From Planctomycetota bacterium (GTDB taxonomy: Bacteria > Planctomycetota > UBA1135), in contig QQUA01000004.1 in the NCBI GenBank assembly GCA_008501825.1, forward strand, positions 267,274 through 331,273: a stretch of DNA of 64,000 bases, written 5' to 3'. A model generated the notes under the pieces. The model made no database searches and was not told the origin of the DNA. It saw nothing but the letters and a program-made list of their open reading frames with translations. Below are positions 28,550 through 38,486 of the stretch, piece after piece. Within the stretch, counting starts at the first letter, position 1, and every line of letters starts with the position of its first letter. Position numbers and translations under genes: made by a program.

Positions 28550-29595
28550 TCGGGACCTCCCGGACCCGCGGCATCCCGGGTCTCAGGTTCGTCTTGGGGC
28601 ATTCCGCGATTCAGGTTTTCCACCTGTTGGACGGCGCCCGCTAGTTTTCGTTTCATGATTCCGAAAACCTTTCGTCGAGAGCGGAAAATGGTGCGTTTGA
28701 CCGCTTCCACCCCCAAACCGGCTTCGGAGGAGATGTCTTTGTAAGACTTGGCCTCAACCTCGACCAGGTACAGAACCCGCTTTTCTCGAGGTGTCAAAAG
28801 GCGATAGGCGTGAAGATAAGCCTGGAGGTAAAGCAGCCAACTCTGGGCCATTTCCTCCGGGGGAATGCCTACTTCTTGCCCATGCAAGCCATCCAGCGGC
28901 TCCGATTCGGTCTGAGAGGTCCGAGAAAAACCAGGGGCCAGAGGGTCGGATTCCACCGGGCGGCTTTGGGCACGCTGGTGGGAGCGTTCGATTTCCTGGC
29001 GCAAATCCTGCAAACCCGGAATCTCGCGCTCGACCTTGTCTTGACCTGAAAAGGTTCGAACCGAAGCCTCAAAATCGGCCAAAGAACCCTTGGGGGCGTC
29101 GAAACCGGAACGGGAGTCGGCATCTCGGTGCGAGAATCCCGCCCGCTGGCTTTGTTGCCTCCGGCGATGGCGCAACACCATGTTGCGCACCGAAGCATGG
29201 GTCCATTGCCTGAACCCCTTCGGACCCTGAACCAGGGCCTTCTGAGGTTCGTAAAACAGACTGGCGAAAACATCTTCCAAAATCGACCGGGCATCCAGAC
29301 CCTGTTCCGATTTGTGGAGATGGTGGTAGATCAGACGCAGGACTTCGTCCTGGAGCAACTCGCAGAACAAGGAGAAAGCGACTTTCTCCCTGCTTTCTGC
29401 AAACACCTGAAGCAGAGCAACCTGAAGGGGAGCATAAGAAAGGCTCTGGCGCTCGACGGGGGCTTGCCGAAAGCGCTCCACGATGCCCAGGAATTCCTCT
29501 TCCCCAGGCCGCTGGCCTGAGACGCCCTGCGCGAAGGCTTCCAGACGCTTGAAGAAGCCTTTCGGGGGGGTCAGTCGGTGAGAGGTGGAGAGCAT
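28546..29595 (-). CDS. RNA polymerase sigma factor (ECF-like) with long insert
   Basis: The protein has 349 residues, long for an ECF factor (usually near 180-200). Residues 75-160 resemble region 2 (LQDEVLRLIYHHL, ILEDVFASLFY, FRQWTHASVRNMVLRHRRR). Residues about 265-320 are a clear region 4 helix-turn-helix (LTPREKRVLYLVEVEAKSYK then GLGVEAVKRTIFRSRRKV). About 100 polar, low-complexity residues separate them, and 70 precede region 2. The gene is translationally coupled to the membrane protein that follows. Its targets are unknown; the adjacent lipoprotein genes are candidates (inference). Confidence 0.82.
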   Translation of the reverse strand: MLSTSHRLTPPKGFFKRLEAFAQGVSGQRPGEEEFLGIVERFRQAPVERQSLSYAPLQVALLQVFAESREKVAFSLFCELLQDEVLRLIYHHLHKSEQGLDARSILEDVFASLFYEPQKALVQGPKGFRQWTHASVRNMVLRHRRRQQSQRAGFSHRDADSRSGFDAPKGSLADFEASVRTFSGQDKVEREIPGLQDLRQEIERSHQRAQSRPVESDPLAPGFSRTSQTESEPLDGLHGQEVGIPPEEMAQSWLLYLQAYLHAYRLLTPREKRVLYLVEVEAKSYKDISSEAGLGVEAVKRTIFRSRRKVFGIMKRKLAGAVQQVENLNRGMPQDEPETRDAAGPGGPE

Positions 29596-29761
29596 GGGGC
29601 AGGAACCATGTTAGAGGCGGGTTTCGGAACGCAAGGAAGAAAATGTCAAAAAATCGTGTTGCCGACAGAATCGAATTATCTAAGGCGGCACGTCTCCAGC
29701 ATAGCCCGGTTTGCAACCATTGGGCAATCCAATATCTAAAGGTTTTATTTTTCCTAAGTTG

Positions 29762-31372
29762 TTAGGAATCCTGATTTTCGGCCGCGGCTCGGAGCCAGGG
29801 AACGACCCAGAAAATCGCCGCCATCAGGCCGTAACCCCAGAACCACGGCCAGGCCGGCCCAAGGGCGATCACGGTATCCCCGCCGGCCCAGCGATAGCCG
29901 TGAATCAAGCCGCTGAGACTCAATCCGGCGGCCACCGCGCACCAGGCCGCCGCCACTCGGAATCGGCCCTCGATCACGGCCACGGCGCAGGCGGCCAGAA
30001 TCATGGAGGTGAAGATGAAGCCTTGCTCCAGAGCGAAGGCGCCGTGGACCCAAAGGTCGAGCTGATGGAAGGCCGGCAGGATTTGGCTGTCGAAATCCAA
30101 GCTGGCCAACTTTTCCCGAGCTTGATCCGGCCCGGCACTGAGTTGCACTCCGGTTCGAAAGCCGCTTTTCAACAGCAAAACCCCCCAAGCGGCCACTCCC
30201 GGCAACAGCCCCATGGCCGCCGCCGGCGCATGATGCCGGGGAGTGGCTTGGAAAGCTTGGGCGGTGATGATGACCGCAATCCAAATCAATATGGCCGCGC
30301 CGGCGTCCACCGGAACCGCCCAGACCAGATAAGAAACGGTGCCGGTCAAGCACACCAGGGTCATGAATACGCCGTTTAAAACCGAATAGCCCGCTCGGGC
30401 ACCCATGCCTTTCCAACCGGGGTGACCGATATAGATGGTGGTCGGAAAGCAGGAGCCGAACAAGGCGGCGGCCATGGTGCCGAGACCGTTGATCAACAAA
30501 GATGGGCGGGTCGGAAAGGGATCGCCGGCGGCCTCGGCCGACTCGATGTTCTGCAAGGAGCCGACCACGTTGGCCACCCCCATTGGCAGGATCACGGAAA
30601 GGTAGCGCAACCATTCCCCGCTCCAGATCACTTCGCCCAGGTCGGCCAATACCGGCACCGGCGGACAGAAACCGGCGGGACTCGGGCTTTCCCCCACCGG
30701 GGCGTAACCGAGCATCCAAGCCAGACCGGCTCCCAGAATGACGGCCACCAATCCGCCGGGCAGGCGCCAGCCCCCAAGGGCCGAGGGCAACCGCAACGAC
30801 GCCTTACCGAAGTACACCGCCATCACGATGGCGAGGGTGGCGAAGCCGACGATCGGCCGTTCGAACACCCGGAACACGAAGCCGAGGGAAATGAAACCGA
30901 GGGCGATGCCGGACAAGGTCGCCAGCAAGGCGGCCCGCGGGGTGGCTTTGCGGATGCGATCGGCGACCAAGGCGCCGCCGCACTCAATCAGGCCGGAACC
31001 GACGCAAGCCAACAAGCCGGCTCGCCAAGCCACCATCGCCGGATCGGGATGTCCTGCCGCCTCCGCCGCCAACTTGGCCGGAAGCATCACCAGAAACACG
31101 TGGCCGATCAGGGAAACGGTGTTGATGCCATAGGGCAGGGCGCAGACGTCGCTGCGGCCGCTTTGCCGAGCCAGCTTCATCGCCTGCCGGGCATAGAACA
31201 AATTGCCCACCAACAGCGAGACCGCCACTCCCGGCAACACCCGGCCGTAGACCAATTCGGCCGGAAAGCCGAGCACCAGGCGGCAAAAACTATCGATCAG
31301 CAGCAACTGGACCAGATTGTCCAGAGCCAAGCCGAAGAAACCGTCGACGTCTCCTCGTACAAACCAGCGCAT
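29762..31372 (-). CDS. NCS2-like (xanthine/uracil) permease family protein
   Basis: The protein has 536 residues from the ATG at 31372, which follows GAGAGGAG. There are about 12 hydrophobic segments. Sequences such as LDNLVQLLLIDSFCRLVLGFPAELV and ALPYGINTVSL place it in an uncharacterised branch of the NCS2 transporters, related to xanthine/uracil and AzgA-type permeases. It should move a nucleobase or similar compound across the inner membrane with a proton; the substrate cannot be read from the sequence. It lies between two secreted-protein loci without an obvious partner. Confidence 0.78.
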   Translation of the reverse strand: MRWFVRGDVDGFFGLALDNLVQLLLIDSFCRLVLGFPAELVYGRVLPGVAVSLLVGNLFYARQAMKLARQSGRSDVCALPYGINTVSLIGHVFLVMLPAKLAAEAAGHPDPAMVAWRAGLLACVGSGLIECGGALVADRIRKATPRAALLATLSGIALGFISLGFVFRVFERPIVGFATLAIVMAVYFGKASLRLPSALGGWRLPGGLVAVILGAGLAWMLGYAPVGESPSPAGFCPPVPVLADLGEVIWSGEWLRYLSVILPMGVANVVGSLQNIESAEAAGDPFPTRPSLLINGLGTMAAALFGSCFPTTIYIGHPGWKGMGARAGYSVLNGVFMTLVCLTGTVSYLVWAVPVDAGAAILIWIAVIITAQAFQATPRHHAPAAAMGLLPGVAAWGVLLLKSGFRTGVQLSAGPDQAREKLASLDFDSQILPAFHQLDLWVHGAFALEQGFIFTSMILAACAVAVIEGRFRVAAAWCAVAAGLSLSGLIHGYRWAGGDTVIALGPAWPWFWGYGLMAAIFWVVPWLRAAAENQDS

Positions 31373-31471
31373 GGGCTCCTCTCCCGGGACTGCGGGCAAG
31401 ATCCCGCCGCCGCCGACCAGGATCCTAAGCTTCCCGGCCGGCGGCCTCCGGTTTTTCCGCGAACGCAGGCT

Positions 31472-34400
31472 CTAAGGAGTCACCACTACCCCCACCGGGG
31501 CTCCGGCGAAGGCATAGCTGCCGCTTCCGGGCGGGTCCTGCACTAAGCCGGCGAAGTAGAGGGTGCGTCCCACCCAAGAGGCGGGAATGGTCCCGGGACC
31601 GGGTTGGTACACCGCCGCCAGGCTGCGACCGCTGAAGTCCAAGGTGCCGAGGAAGTTGGTGTAAGGCAGTTGGTTGAAGTTGGCCTGGATGTCGGTGGTC
31701 AAGGCGTCGAAGTTCAAGTCGACGTGAAGGCTGCCGCCACCGGTGGCCGGCACATCGGTTCCCGGGACGGTGCCGCTGGCCGAAGCCAACAAAACGTATT
31801 CCTTACCGGCGAAGCCGTAGCCGCAGTACAGGCCGAAGAACACGTTGCCGCCCAAGCTCTGGGAAATGCTGGTGGCACTGGCTTCGGTTTCCTGAGCCCA
31901 GTAAATCCGATCTTCCGCCACCGCCGAATCATGGCCGAGGGCATCGCGGAATTGGGCGTAGACGGTGTGCAATTCACTGGCACCGCCGCTACCGCCGAAA
32001 GCCAGCAGGTCCCAGCCGCTGTAAGTGGTGGCAAAGGGTTGCCAAACATCCCAAGTCAGACCGTCGTTACTGAACCGCATCTCCGAAACCCCGGAAAGGG
32101 CATCGGAAGCATCCAAATTCAAATCCACCACCGCGTCCAAGGTGTAAGGCAGGCCGTTTTCCACCAACACGCTGGGATTGATCGGCGGGCTGGTGTCGAT
32201 TTGAATCGGGCCGAAGCTGGCGGCTTCGCCGTCCCAATTGCCGGCTTGATCCAAACTGCGGATGTTGAAGTACCAACTGCCTTCGGTCAGAACGAGGTCG
32301 TAGATTTCCACCGCTCCGAGATCTTCCACCGCATCGGGCAAGGACGGCGTGGCTTTCACCGAAACGCTGTAGCCCTGAATTCCGGAAAAGGCATCCGTCG
32401 CCGCTTGCCAAACCATCTGGACGTCGACGGCTTGGTTCCAAACCCCGGCCTGATGGCTGGTGCTGTCCAACAAGGTGACGGCTTCTGGTTCGGTAGTATC
32501 GACTTGAATCGGACCGTAGGAAATGAAGTCGCTGTCCCAATTGCCGGCGACGTCGGCGGAGCGGAGGTTCAAGTACCAACTGCCTTCGCCGGGCTGGGCA
32601 CTGAATCCGGTGATGGCACCGATGTTCTGAGTCGCCGTGGGTAAGGTCGGCGTCGCCTGGAACTCAGCCGAGTAACCGCTGAGTCCGCTTAAAGCATCGC
32701 TGGCTTCATCCCAATTGAATTGCACCGTGGCTTGATTCGACCAAACTCCAACGGCGTGACTGGAGGAACTCAAATTGGTCGCCGCCAAGGGTTCGCTCAG
32801 GTCGATCAATATCGGCCCGTAATTGCGATGGGCCGGAGACCAATTGCCGGCGTTGTCGGTGGAACGCAAGTGGAAGTACCACAAACCTTCGGCCAAAGTA
32901 GTTTGGTAGGTCGTGACTTCCTCGATGACTTTGTTGGTGCCCGGTTGAGTCGTGGCTTGGTCGTCCAACACCAGGCTGTAACCGTCCAAGCCGGAATCGG
33001 CGTCACCGGCGGCATTCCAACTGAGATCGACCGTAGCCAAATTGGTCCAAACTCCGGCGGCATGGCTGCTGGAGGTCAAACCGCTAACCGCACCGGGGGG
33101 AACCGTGTCAATTTGAAACGGCCCGAGGGTGGCGAAATCAGCGTCCCAGTTACCGGCAAAGTCTTGGCTTCGAATGTTGAAGTACCACTGGCCGTCAACC
33201 AAGGTCGCGCTGTACCCGAGATCCGGCCCGATTTCAGCGGCTTCATCCGGAATTAAACTGCTGTCTTTGATGGAAAGGCTGTAAGCCCCGACTCCGGACA
33301 AATTGTCGCTGGCTGCGTTCCATTGCAGATCCAATTGAGTTTGATTGCTCCAAACTCCGGGCGTGTGACTGCTGCTTACGAGTTGGGTCACGACATCGGG
33401 TTCGGTCAAGTCAATAAGTACCGGACCGACCGAGGCACCGGTGGATTCCCAATTATCGGCTTTGTCGCCGGCGCGAATGTTGAAGTACCAACTGCCTTCA
33501 GCCAGGGTTTCGGTGACCTTGATGAGATCGCCGATTTCCTGCACCGCATCGGGCAAGCCGGGAGCGGCCGCCACTTCATAGGAGTAACCCAGCAAACCGG
33601 AAGGAGCATCGGTGGCGGCGGTCCAACCGAATTGCACTTCCGGATCGTTGCTCCATTGTCCGAGAGTATGCGTCACCAAACCAAGATTGGTCACCGGGCT
33701 GGGATCGGTGAGATCGACCCAGAACGGTCCCAACAACTTGTATTCCCCACTCCAGTTGCCGACGTTGTCCACGGCTCGAATGCTGAGGAAGGAATTCCCC
33801 TCCGGCAAAGTGGCTTGCAAACTAACTACTTCTTCAATGTCTTTGATGGTGTCGGGAATGCCGCTGCTTTGGCTGTCGATGTCGTAGCTGTAACCGTCGA
33901 TGCCGGAACCGGCGTCCACCGCCGCATCCCAGGAGAAATCGGCTTGGTCGTAATTGACCCAGGTCGCCAAGGGGTGACTGGAACTGGTCAAATTGGAGAC
34001 TCGGCCAGGCGCCAGGGTGTCGATCCAATATGGTCCGACGAAAGCATAGTCATCGTCCCAGTTGCCGGCCAGATCCATGCTGCGAATGGAGAAGTACCAT
34101 TCGCCGTCGGTAACGGTGACCGAAGTGGAGGAAGCATTGCCGATGTCGGGAAAATCGAACGGCAAGGTCGGCGCGTTTTGCATCGAGATGCCGTAGCCGC
34201 CGATGCCGGAAAGATTGTCGGTCGCCGGGATCCAGGAGAAGTCCAGAGTATTGCTGCTATCCCACTGGCTGATGGTGTGACTGGTGCTACTTAAACCGGT
34301 CACGGTATCCGGCTGGGTCAAATCGATTTGAAAGGGACCGAGGTTTTCGTATTCAGCATCCCAATTGCCGGCGATATCCAAAGACCGGATGTTGAAGTAC

Positions 34401-37400
34401 CAAGTTCCATCGGTCAGCGCCAAGTTCACCGCACCGACGTTGCCCAAGTTCTTCACTTCCGGAGGCAAAGTTGGATTGGCGGTGGTAGTTACCGAATAGC
34501 CGTCCAATCCGGAACGATCGTCACTGGCCCCGGTCCACAGGAAACGGACCGTATCCAAACGGCTCCATTGCCCGATGGTGTGGGTGTTGCTGCGCAAATC
34601 GGTTACCGCTTCGGGATCGGTGAGATCGACCCAAATCGGCCCGAATTCCCGGAAACCTGAATTCCACAAACCGCTGTTGTCCACGCTGCGGATGGAAAAG
34701 AAACTGGTGCCTTCGCCCAAAGTCACCGAATGGCTCAAAACTTCTTCGATGTCTTTGACCTGATCCGGATTGACCCCCGATTGAGCCGAGACTTCGATGC
34801 TATAGCCATCCATGCCGGAACCGTCTTCCACCGGCTCGGTCCACTGCAGATCCAATTGCGCCACGTTCGACCAGACGAAGGGCTGGTGCGAGGTGGAATC
34901 CAAATTGTTGACTAAACCCGGCGGGGTATTGTCGGCTTGAATCGGACCGTAACTAACGAAATCGGAATCCCAATTACCGGCCTTGTCCAAGGTCCGGATG
35001 TTGAAATACCAACTGCCGTCAGCCACCGTTTGATTGCGATAATCCACGTCCTCCAAGTCCTTGACTTCGTCAGGAAGGGAAGGTGAAGGGCTGAATGAAA
35101 AGCTGTATCCACTAACCCCGGACGCATCGTCGGTGGCCAAATCCCAATTCATTTTGACGAAATTGTCGTGAATCCAGGATCCGACCGGATGGGTGCTGCT
35201 GCTTAAATTGCTCGCCGCTCCCGGTTCGGTCATGTCAATTTGAATGGGACCGAAAAACTCGAAGGAATCGGCCCAATTGCCGGCTGCGTCTTGGGGCCGG
35301 ATTTTAAACCACCAGCGCCCTTCTCCCACCGTGGTCGAGTATTGGCTGACCGCACCCAACTCGGCGATGGTGTCCGGCAAGGCTTGGGGATCTTCATCCA
35401 CCAATATGCTGTAACCCGAAACCCCGGCGTGAAGATCGGCCGAAGGGGTCCAGGTGTAATCCAAATCGGGAAGGTTCGACCAAGCCTGGGCTTGGTGGCT
35501 GGTGGAATCGAGATCGGTCGGTAAATCGGGCGGCACCGTATCGACTCGCACCGGTCCGTAGTTGGCGTAATCGTCGGACCAATTCCCGGCCCGGTCTTGG
35601 GCTCGAATGTTGAAATACCACTCACCGTCGGCCAAGTTTTCGGTGGTCGTGACCACCGCATCCAAATCCCGAATCGGCGCCGGCAAGGTGGGCGTCGAAG
35701 TGGTTTCGGTGGCATAGCCATGAATGCCGGCGCGATCGTCGAAGGCTTCCTGCCAAGTCAGGATTACGTCCGATTGATTGACCCAAACGCCAGAAGGATG
35801 GGTCGGGGAATCCAACAAAGTTACGGCGCCAGGTTTGACCCCGTCGACGAACACTTCCACGGTTTCGCTATCGCTGTGACCGGTCAAACCGGGACCGTTG
35901 TCGTTGTTGCTGCGAAACACCACCGGATAGGTACCTTCCACTCCGCCTTGGAAGCTGAATTCCACCGCCCTGGCGGTGCTGCCGCGAATCGCCCCCATCG
36001 GCACCGCCCGTTTCCCGGGACCGTAATCGGCAACGGTGCCGTCCAACATCGTGACTCGGGTGTTCACCAAGTCCAAGCCGGCCGGCAAGTCGATCAAATT
36101 CAACATGGTCGACAAAGCCACGTGACTGGGAGCGTGAACTTCGGTTCGAATCACCGCCGTTCCGCCCGGCGCCATTCCCGGAGGATCGGCCACGATTTGT
36201 AAATCCGCCGCCGGCCGGACATCGTCGAAATCCAAGATTCGAGCGACGCTGAAATACAAATCGTCGGCTAGACCGTCTTCATCGATGTCGGTGTCCCGCG
36301 GCCAAAACTTGATTACGTGATTTCCTGCCGGCGGATTGTCGATGACGAAGTATTGATAGTTGCCGTCGCCGTTGGAAAGCAGATCGCCGGTGTTGCCGCC
36401 GACTTGATCGCCGTCCCAATCCAACCACATGTCGATGTGACCCTGCACCGGAGAAGCGCCGCCGATGGTAGAAGGCGGAGGTTCATCCCAGCAAAGCACC
36501 AAGATCAAACGGCTGGCTCCGGCGGGAACGGTCAAATTCCATTGGCCCCAAATCCCGCTTTCATTGACGAAAGAAAACGGAATCCAGGTTCCTTCCCACA
36601 TGCCGGTGTAACTGAAGTGCATGCGGTCGGCATTGGCCACCCCAAAGCCGTAGGTATTGTCCACCGGGTGATCGCCACCTTTTTTCAAAGCAGTGGCCAT
36701 GGTCCAAGCCCGCAACAGCTTGGGATTGTTTTCAAACAAAAAGGCGTAATGTTCCAAAACGCTGGCCAGCATGCCACTGACGTGAGCCGAAGCGGAGGAC
36801 GTCCCTTGGCGAACTTCATAACCGGCGGCCTGGTTGGCATCCACCGAAGTTACCCAGGATCCTGGCGCAGTGACTTCCGGCTTTAAACGGCCGTCGCCGG
36901 CAGGTCCGGCGGAAGAAGTCGGGCTGATGTCGCCGAGATCGTCCTGAGATTGAATCGATTCAAAATCGGTGATGGAGCCGACGGCCAACACGTTCTTCGC
37001 CACTCCCGGCATGGCGACGCCTTGCAAAGCGGCGTTGCCGGCGGCGAATACATAAGCTTGTTGGTGATCCCAAACCACCTGATCGACGTCGATGCATTCT
37101 TGCTCGGTTCCCGTCCAAGCCGAAACCGTGGGTTCGATCCCCCAAGAGCAATTCACCAACAACGGCGGATCGGTAGTGCGATTGGAAGCGTCGGTATAAG
37201 GCTGGGCAAAATCCTGGTAGAGATCGGCGACGTCGCCGACCACTTGCCCGAAATCATCCAAGAAGCGGCCGATGTAAACCCGGTCGAAAGGCCCAATGCC
37301 CAAACCGGGAGCCATGCCACGATGCCGGGCCATGGCGCTACCGTTGCCCAAGACCGTGCCGGCGACGTGACTGCCATGTCCAGTGCCGTCATTGAACGCT

Positions 37401-38344
37401 CCTAGACCGGTCAAATCGAAACCGGCCACCCAGGAAGTCAGATCTGGATGACCCAAGGCATAACCGCTGTCGATAATGCCGACGCCGACGCCGTTGCCGG
37501 CATAAGTAGCCCTGGCCCAATCTTGGCTGACCATGACTGAAGAATGATCGTGAAAGGCTTCCGGATCGAAACGGGGCGCCAAAAAATGAACCCAAGATTC
37601 CTGCAACAACTCGGCCAGTTGAACCGCCGGTCCGGTCACAGCAAAGGTTCGCGTTCCGCTTCGATAAAGCTGCACTTCGAAACCGCGCCGTTCCAATTCA
37701 GTTTGGAAACGCCCGCCGCTTAGGCCGTTTTCATCCATTTGGCCGCCGCCGACTTCTTGTCCCATCAGCGCCACCCAGGCGGAAAGAAAATCACCGGGAC
37801 CGGCTTGCTTCAATTCCGCTTCCAAATTCGGATGCAGTTTGAATTTCGGCGGCGCCTGCCCGGCCCATCGCAACCAAGATTTGGCCGCCAAAGCCGGCAA
37901 ACTTTGCCTCGGTACCCAAGCTTGAATGGCCTGGTGAGGAAACACCGCCCAAGTGCGGATTCCCAAAGCCTCCAATTCCTGGAAATGCAGGCGACTGAGC
38001 TTGCCCCGGACTTGGACGTAAGCGAACACGCCTTTGCCGGCGCCGGCACTCAGGGCCAACTGGGGATCCAATCCCTCCGGGGCGACCCAAGTGCCTCCGG
38101 CGAAAGCTAGATCTCCCGGATCGGCGGCTACGCCGTGGCCACTGGCGGTTTCCAAACCGGGAAAGTTCGGTGTGCCGATGAGGGCGGGAGAAGGTCCGGT
38201 ATCCGGAAGGAAGGGCATCGGCTGAACCACACCGCTGTGGATGGGGACAGCTTCACCTAGGCGACTGGGGAGGTCGCCTTCCTGGGTTTGTGCCAAGCTT
38301 CCTTGCAGAAACGGCAGGACAAGCAAGGGGGCAAGAAAGTCCAT
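31472..38344 (-). CDS. Giant secreted subtilisin-like (S8) protease with tandem repeats
   Basis: The protein has 2290 residues from the ATG at 38344 (MDFLAPLLVLPFLQ, signal peptide); an in-frame GTG lies nine codons upstream. The S8 triad is visible: Asp near 292 (GVGIIDSGYALGHPD), His near 323 (GHGSHVAGT) and Ser near 516 (GTSSASAH). After a beta domain, residues about 845-2055 hold twelve repeats of about 101 residues, each with a GxW start, a SGL/I.GYS core, WYFNIRS.D.AGNW and GP.QIDTT.P at the end. A divergent thirteenth unit (SDALSGVSEMRFSNDG) and a distinct C-terminal domain follow. The repeats look like Ig/FN3-type beta-sandwiches that hold the protease away from the cell. It diverges from the FG-GAP gene across 142 bp. 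Confidence 0.88.
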   Translation of the reverse strand: MDFLAPLLVLPFLQGSLAQTQEGDLPSRLGEAVPIHSGVVQPMPFLPDTGPSPALIGTPNFPGLETASGHGVAADPGDLAFAGGTWVAPEGLDPQLALSAGAGKGVFAYVQVRGKLSRLHFQELEALGIRTWAVFPHQAIQAWVPRQSLPALAAKSWLRWAGQAPPKFKLHPNLEAELKQAGPGDFLSAWVALMGQEVGGGQMDENGLSGGRFQTELERRGFEVQLYRSGTRTFAVTGPAVQLAELLQESWVHFLAPRFDPEAFHDHSSVMVSQDWARATYAGNGVGVGIIDSGYALGHPDLTSWVAGFDLTGLGAFNDGTGHGSHVAGTVLGNGSAMARHRGMAPGLGIGPFDRVYIGRFLDDFGQVVGDVADLYQDFAQPYTDASNRTTDPPLLVNCSWGIEPTVSAWTGTEQECIDVDQVVWDHQQAYVFAAGNAALQGVAMPGVAKNVLAVGSITDFESIQSQDDLGDISPTSSAGPAGDGRLKPEVTAPGSWVTSVDANQAAGYEVRQGTSSASAHVSGMLASVLEHYAFLFENNPKLLRAWTMATALKKGGDHPVDNTYGFGVANADRMHFSYTGMWEGTWIPFSFVNESGIWGQWNLTVPAGASRLILVLCWDEPPPSTIGGASPVQGHIDMWLDWDGDQVGGNTGDLLSNGDGNYQYFVIDNPPAGNHVIKFWPRDTDIDEDGLADDLYFSVARILDFDDVRPAADLQIVADPPGMAPGGTAVIRTEVHAPSHVALSTMLNLIDLPAGLDLVNTRVTMLDGTVADYGPGKRAVPMGAIRGSTARAVEFSFQGGVEGTYPVVFRSNNDNGPGLTGHSDSETVEVFVDGVKPGAVTLLDSPTHPSGVWVNQSDVILTWQEAFDDRAGIHGYATETTSTPTLPAPIRDLDAVVTTTENLADGEWYFNIRAQDRAGNWSDDYANYGPVRVDTVPPDLPTDLDSTSHQAQAWSNLPDLDYTWTPSADLHAGVSGYSILVDEDPQALPDTIAELGAVSQYSTTVGEGRWWFKIRPQDAAGNWADSFEFFGPIQIDMTEPGAASNLSSSTHPVGSWIHDNFVKMNWDLATDDASGVSGYSFSFSPSPSLPDEVKDLEDVDYRNQTVADGSWYFNIRTLDKAGNWDSDFVSYGPIQADNTPPGLVNNLDSTSHQPFVWSNVAQLDLQWTEPVEDGSGMDGYSIEVSAQSGVNPDQVKDIEEVLSHSVTLGEGTSFFSIRSVDNSGLWNSGFREFGPIWVDLTDPEAVTDLRSNTHTIGQWSRLDTVRFLWTGASDDRSGLDGYSVTTTANPTLPPEVKNLGNVGAVNLALTDGTWYFNIRSLDIAGNWDAEYENLGPFQIDLTQPDTVTGLSSTSHTISQWDSSNTLDFSWIPATDNLSGIGGYGISMQNAPTLPFDFPDIGNASSTSVTVTDGEWYFSIRSMDLAGNWDDDYAFVGPYWIDTLAPGRVSNLTSSSHPLATWVNYDQADFSWDAAVDAGSGIDGYSYDIDSQSSGIPDTIKDIEEVVSLQATLPEGNSFLSIRAVDNVGNWSGEYKLLGPFWVDLTDPSPVTNLGLVTHTLGQWSNDPEVQFGWTAATDAPSGLLGYSYEVAAAPGLPDAVQEIGDLIKVTETLAEGSWYFNIRAGDKADNWESTGASVGPVLIDLTEPDVVTQLVSSSHTPGVWSNQTQLDLQWNAASDNLSGVGAYSLSIKDSSLIPDEAAEIGPDLGYSATLVDGQWYFNIRSQDFAGNWDADFATLGPFQIDTVPPGAVSGLTSSSHAAGVWTNLATVDLSWNAAGDADSGLDGYSLVLDDQATTQPGTNKVIEEVTTYQTTLAEGLWYFHLRSTDNAGNWSPAHRNYGPILIDLSEPLAATNLSSSSHAVGVWSNQATVQFNWDEASDALSGLSGYSAEFQATPTLPTATQNIGAITGFSAQPGEGSWYLNLRSADVAGNWDSDFISYGPIQVDTTEPEAVTLLDSTSHQAGVWNQAVDVQMVWQAATDAFSGIQGYSVSVKATPSLPDAVEDLGAVEIYDLVLTEGSWYFNIRSLDQAGNWDGEAASFGPIQIDTSPPINPSVLVENGLPYTLDAVVDLNLDASDALSGVSEMRFSNDGLTWDVWQPFATTYSGWDLLAFGGSGGASELHTVYAQFRDALGHDSAVAEDRIYWAQETEASATSISQSLGGNVFFGLYCGYGFAGKEYVLLASASGTVPGTDVPATGGGSLHVDLNFDALTTDIQANFNQLPYTNFLGTLDFSGRSLAAVYQPGPGTIPASWVGRTLYFAGLVQDPPGSGSYAFAGAPVGVVVTP
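32179..35832 (-). repeat. Twelve tandem ~303-bp coding repeats
   Basis: These encode the ~101-residue beta-sandwich-like units of the subtilase. Copies are clearly diverged at the DNA level, though SSSHAAGVW, WYFNIRS and AGNWD recur. The array is stable enough to have diverged rather than being a recent expansion. Confidence 0.85.
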
Positions 38345-38459
38345 GATTCCGATTCGCGAGGGGAGTTCCACGGCCTCCGGATGTCCTCCGGCGACCCCTA
38401 GCTACTTTATCCACAAATTCCCCCGAGAGATGCTTGCCGGGGCTCGGGATTCCGTCCTC

Positions 38460-38465
38460 TATACT
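38460..38465 (+). promoter_or_regulatory. Candidate -10 box (TATACT) for FG-GAP gene
   Basis: TATACT lies 21 bp before the ATG at 38487. The best -35-like hexamer (TTGCCG) is 20 bases away, wider than optimal, so this is only a candidate. Confidence 0.35.
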
Positions 38466-38486
38466 CGCCTGCCCCCCTTTGTCGCC

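Noticed and set aside
29644..29649. TTGACA on the minus strand upstream of the sigma factor
   Set aside because: No acceptable -10 at 16-19 bases from it, so it is not called as a promoter.
32179..35832. Regular ~300-bp repeats as a possible CRISPR or satellite
   Set aside because: They are in one reading frame and encode a protein domain repeat; no short repeat-spacer pattern exists.
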